Of a DNA stretch of 64,000 nucleotides, positions 61,016 to 64,000 are shown piece by piece. The DNA lies in contig NZ_CP117030.1 in NCBI RefSeq assembly GCF_028551255.1, positions 806,001 through 870,000 on the forward strand. Direction: 5' to 3'. The stretch is from Vibrio tubiashii (GTDB lineage Bacteria; Pseudomonadota; Gammaproteobacteria; Enterobacterales; Vibrionaceae). Below the pieces are notes generated by a model, which saw nothing but the letters and a program-made list of their open reading frames with translations, was not told the DNA's origin and made no database searches. Positions within the stretch are counted from its first letter, which is position 1, and every line of letters begins with the position of its first letter. The translations under genes were made by a program, and so were the position numbers.

Positions 61016-62098
61016 TTATGTGCCTAATATAAGCAGTGGTAAGCTTAACAATTGATCGCCAGTTGAAGCAAAGAACCAAATAATTCCAATCAATGAAGCA
61101 ACAAGCCCAATGTACCAAACTGCAGCGACAGCTTGACCGTATCTATCGAGTGGAAGTAAGTGGCTATGATGTCTTCCTCTCCACTCAATCACGATTTCCA
61201 GCATGCCCATGATAAGCAGGAAACCAAACAATGTAAGCCCTAGTGAGTAGCTTAACACCACGCCACCAGCGGCCGCTGCGGTACACAAAACTATTCCCGC
61301 CACACTGTTCATCGAGAAACTGATACTCTTTAATACATGCCCGCCGTCGAGTGGCAATATCGGTAGTAAGTTGAATAGATTTAGAAATGCATTAAATACC
61401 GCTAACCCTGCAAAAAACATCTCGCCAGTGATCAAGTAAGCAATGAGCAAGATGACAGACAGAATTAATCCAAACATCGGCCCCATGATCGAAATGACGA
61501 CATCTTGCCAACGGGTATTTATCTTTTCGTCGCTTAAAGCTAACCCACCAAGAAACGGCACCAAGTAGATGCCTTTTGTCTTCATACCGAAGTACTTCAT
61601 CGCGCGAACATGGCCATATTCATGAAAGACCAAACACGCAATCAAAGCCAACGCAAATTGAAAAGAAAACAACCATGAATACGCCGCTAAGCTCGCCGAC
61701 GCAAGCACTACTTTAATCAGCTTTGCACTCTTAAGCGCTTTCATCCCAAGCGATAAAAGACCAATAAGGCTAAACTTTCTTTCTGGTTCCGGCTTAGTAA
61801 ACGGTGTTTGCTTTTCTATGTCCTTAGTATTGCGACTTCCTTGCTCAATGACTTGGCTATCGACTGTAGCAACATACTCTAAGACAAATGGTTGCCATAT
61901 CAGATTAGTTTCTAGTTTACATGACAGCTCTTGCTCACCATTGAGCAGAGTAAACTCATGGTAGGATTTTTCACCACGGTCAGCATTAGCATCAAGCTGA
62001 GACACGAGTTGATTGTTCCAAAACAGCTGTTGCCAACCCGCCATAGAGCCTTCGAGTCTAAGTGGTTTACCCAAAAACTCGATTGATAATAATTCCAA
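61016..62098 (-). CDS. M50-family (site-2-protease-like) membrane metalloprotease
   Basis: A 360-residue protein: soluble N-terminal half (1-125) with beta-rich FLGKPLRLEGSMAGWQQLFWNN, then about six membrane helices. Zinc motif CLVFHEYGHVRAMKYFG and the second motif LPILPLDGGHVLKS fit intramembrane M50 proteases. A 252-base gap upstream (62099-62351) holds only promoters. Substrate unknown. Confidence 0.87.
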   Translation of the reverse strand: MELLSIEFLGKPLRLEGSMAGWQQLFWNNQLVSQLDANADRGEKSYHEFTLLNGEQELSCKLETNLIWQPFVLEYVATVDSQVIEQGSRNTKDIEKQTPFTKPEPERKFSLIGLLSLGMKALKSAKLIKVVLASASLAAYSWLFSFQFALALIACLVFHEYGHVRAMKYFGMKTKGIYLVPFLGGLALSDEKINTRWQDVVISIMGPMFGLILSVILLIAYLITGEMFFAGLAVFNAFLNLFNLLPILPLDGGHVLKSISFSMNSVAGIVLCTAAAAGGVVLSYSLGLTLFGFLLIMGMLEIVIEWRGRHHSHLLPLDRYGQAVAAVWYIGLVASLIGIIWFFASTGDQLLSLPLLILGT

Positions 62099-62351
62099 TG
62101 TCTAACCTACTAAATTGATATAACAACGAGTCTGATTATGCCAATCTAGACTAGATAGGTAAAGGAATTGCTATTAATGTGACATTGTCACTATCTATAA
62201 AGCATTGATTGTTCGAATTATGTTGTTCAAATTTCTTATGAAAAGTAAGAATTCGTTGATTTATCGATTTGTATTCGGATTACGCTTTATTTTTGACAGA
62301 TAAAGTGGATAATAGCCGGCGTTATTAACACCTATAAAATGTGAGTCCATT

Positions 62352-62909
62352 ATGTCTTCTGAAGCAACTATGCTAGAACGCTGCCAATCAAAATGTGAAT
62401 TATGTGCTGCTGATGCACCATTAACGGCATACGCTGTTCCCCCTCACAGCCATGTGACAGTGGATTACGGAATCATGGTTTGTGACAAGTGTCTTGGTGA
62501 GATCGAAGAACCAACAGACATCAATCACTGGCGTTGTCTAAACGATAGCATGTGGAGCCAAGTTCCTGCAGTTCAAGTTACTGCATGGCGTCAGCTTACT
62601 CGCCTAAACACAGAAAGCTGGGCACAAGACGCACTAGATATGATGTACATGGAAGAAGAGCAAATGAACTGGGCAATGACTGGCATGTCTGCAGACGACA
62701 AACCATTCGATTGCAACGGCGTTGAACTTAAAAAAGGTGACGACGTAACGGTTATCAAAGACCTACCAGTTAAAGGTACTAACCAAGTCATCAAGCAAGG
62801 CACTGTTATCCGTGGCATCAGCATTGGCGACGATCCTAAGCTAGTTTCTGGTAAAGCGAACGGCGGCCAATCTATGTACGTTATCGCTGAATACTGCCGT
62901 AAGAAGTAA
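62352..62909 (+). CDS. phnA: PhnA-family zinc-ribbon protein
   Basis: A 185-residue protein: N-terminal CQSKCELCAADAPLTAY and VCDKCLGEIE Cys pairs, and a C-terminal PhnA domain (DCNGVELKKGDDVTVIKDLPVKGT ... KQGTVIRGISIGDD). Despite its name, the family has no proven part in phosphonate breakdown. Strong bidirectional terminator follows. Confidence 0.9.
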   Translation: MSSEATMLERCQSKCELCAADAPLTAYAVPPHSHVTVDYGIMVCDKCLGEIEEPTDINHWRCLNDSMWSQVPAVQVTAWRQLTRLNTESWAQDALDMMYMEEEQMNWAMTGMSADDKPFDCNGVELKKGDDVTVIKDLPVKGTNQVIKQGTVIRGISIGDDPKLVSGKANGGQSMYVIAEYCRKK

Positions 62910-62931
62910 TTAGATAAGCTTCGAAATAAGA

Positions 62932-62957
62932 AAGGCGCTCTATTGAGCGCCTTTTTT
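62932..62957. terminator. Convergent terminator
   Basis: AAGGCGCTC-tatt-GAGCGCCTT followed by a T run. Confidence 0.85.
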
Positions 62958-62972
62958 GTTAGGAGTTGATTG

Positions 62973-64000
62973 TTACTTGAGAAGAAGCAATCTACCAGTC
63001 AATGGAGGAACTTCAACAGCTCCATTGACAGACTGAACATTGATAGTTTCACCTGTCATTAGATCAACAAACTCTGTTGCGGATTTAACACGTGATAAAT
63101 CGACGTTTAGCGTTCGTTGGCTCTCTCCCGTATTCAATACATAGATGATCTGCTGATCGCCATTGACTTTAAGATCCGCGTATAACGTATCGTCTAGCCA
63201 AAGGTTTCTTCGCTCACCATTGTATAGCGCTGGATGTTCGCTTCGAGCTTTCATTAGCTTAGCGACGTAAGCTTTCAGATCACTCTGCTCTGCGTTAAGT
63301 GTTGTTGATGTCACTCCTTCCACTTTTGCACTTGAGCGAGCAACGTGGTCATCGCACATGCCCTGCGTAACGCAATCAGAAGTAACTTTCGCTGCAAAGT
63401 TTTCAACTTCATCACCAATTTCCTCTCCATAGTAGAAAGTAATTGGCCCTGAGTACGCTGCTAAGAAACTGTATGCCGCTTTATGGCGTGGGAAGTAATT
63501 ATTCAGCCCTCCACGTTGGATCAGATCACCAAAACGAACCAGATCGTGGTTACCAATCATTAAGTTTGGCATTGCATGATAAGGCGCTTTTGTTCTTGAG
63601 TTCCAATCTGCGTCGAGTGCACGTGCATTACTCTTAGCTCCAGACTCTTCAACAGCAAGCGCCTGAACTAAACCATAACGAAGCGGGAAATTAAACGCTG
63701 ATGAAAGCCCTGGTTTGGCATCGCTACCATAGACAGTACGAGTAATTTCATCCGCACTGCTCCATGCTTCACCTACCATGTAACCCAGAGTGCCCCATTT
63801 CTTACCTGCGATAACATTTTCCATCGATGCTTTTTCAACAGCCGTTCGGATATTGCGCCAGCTATCAAGCGGGACTTGGTAAGCTTGGTCCAGTCTCCAG
63901 CCATCAATGCCATACTCTTTAATCCAGTATGTAGCGACTTCAGTGAAGAAGGCTTCACTGTCAGCGTTCGGATAGACAACATATTGGCCTGGATAACCTG
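62973..64000 (-). CDS. Alpha-amylase family (GH13) enzyme, 5' part beyond the window
   Basis: The last 342 codons of a glycoside hydrolase family 13 enzyme; the frame runs open to the right edge (GYPGQYVVYPNADSEAFF visible). Catalytic residues: nucleophile Asp in YGIDGWRLDQAYQV, acid/base Glu in YMVGEAWSS, transition-state Asp in MIGNHDLVRFG. The C-terminal part is a beta domain (LNVDLSRVKSATEFVDL ... PLTGRLLLLK). Acts on alpha-glucans; whether it is exported depends on the missing N-terminus. Internal ATG 63824 is not the start. Confidence 0.9.
   Translation of the reverse strand, partial: GYPGQYVVYPNADSEAFFTEVATYWIKEYGIDGWRLDQAYQVPLDSWRNIRTAVEKASMENVIAGKKWGTLGYMVGEAWSSADEITRTVYGSDAKPGLSSAFNFPLRYGLVQALAVEESGAKSNARALDADWNSRTKAPYHAMPNLMIGNHDLVRFGDLIQRGGLNNYFPRHKAAYSFLAAYSGPITFYYGEEIGDEVENFAAKVTSDCVTQGMCDDHVARSSAKVEGVTSTTLNAEQSDLKAYVAKLMKARSEHPALYNGERRNLWLDDTLYADLKVNGDQQIIYVLNTGESQRTLNVDLSRVKSATEFVDLMTGETINVQSVNGAVEVPPLTGRLLLLK

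Noticed and set aside
63773..63982. 69-codon minus-strand ORF near the right edge
   Set aside because: Different frame from the alpha-amylase, whose own frame stays open to the edge with catalytic motifs.

Overview
The window looks like a piece of a Vibrio genome. The gene families and synteny fit Vibrio: tdh-kbl, an HD-GYP protein next to zwf-pgl-gnd, a LysR gene divergent from a haem receptor, and DUF3319 and DUF3389 proteins. From memory, several of these neighbourhoods lie on chromosome II of V. cholerae, so a chromosome II-like replicon is likely, but the species cannot be fixed from sequence alone.

Layout. Positions 1-2234 are a short left flank of poorly known genes. Positions 2235-21111 are a tandem array of two filamentous (inovirus, VGJ/f237-like) prophages. 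It is bounded and divided by three dif-like Xer sites at 2235-2263, 13127-13155 and 21084-21111. The unoccupied host dif can be rebuilt as XerC arm AGTGCGCATTA, centre TGTACG and XerD arm TTATGTTAAAT. Prophage A (about 2.26-13.13 kb) is oversized because it carries a divergent type II restriction-modification pair (C5 cytosine methyltransferase plus MvaI/BcnI-like endonuclease) and a secreted orphan protein. Prophage B (about 13.15-21.09 kb) carries a DnaQ-like DEDDh exonuclease and a one-base frameshift near the end of rep. Each prophage has a leftward replication/morphogenesis operon (small protein, Rep, ssDNA-binding protein, coat proteins, pIII, pVI-like, Zot) facing a rightward regulator unit (DUF3693 then DUF3653). 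The attachment site lies inside the DUF3693 gene. Integration therefore cuts the regulator operon, and only the internal junction carries an uninterrupted, hybrid copy.

Positions 21.1-64 kb are ordinary chromosome. In order they hold: yciH/SUI1; a Cre-like recombinase with altered catalytic residues; ddl; a SPOR lipoprotein; the Pat-type lysine acetyltransferase; arsR-acr3 with paired operators; an EAL phosphodiesterase; GFA, MscS and DM13 proteins; pepT; nupC; a beta-barrel-like protein; an alpha-carbonic anhydrase; a Fic protein; kbl-tdh (threonine catabolism); a LysR regulator; a PepSY membrane protein; cytochrome b562; a PHP phosphatase; a Cache-HAMP-GAF-HD-GYP protein; zwf-pgl-gnd (pentose phosphate pathway); hupR-like/hutA-like haem uptake; an SgrR regulator; a MenI-like thioesterase; two membrane-associated metalloproteases; PhnA; and a partial alpha-amylase cut by the right edge.

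The most unusual part is the prophage array: an inovirus carrying a complete-looking restriction-modification system, a second one carrying an exonuclease, and a regulator operon whose integrity depends on Xer junctions.
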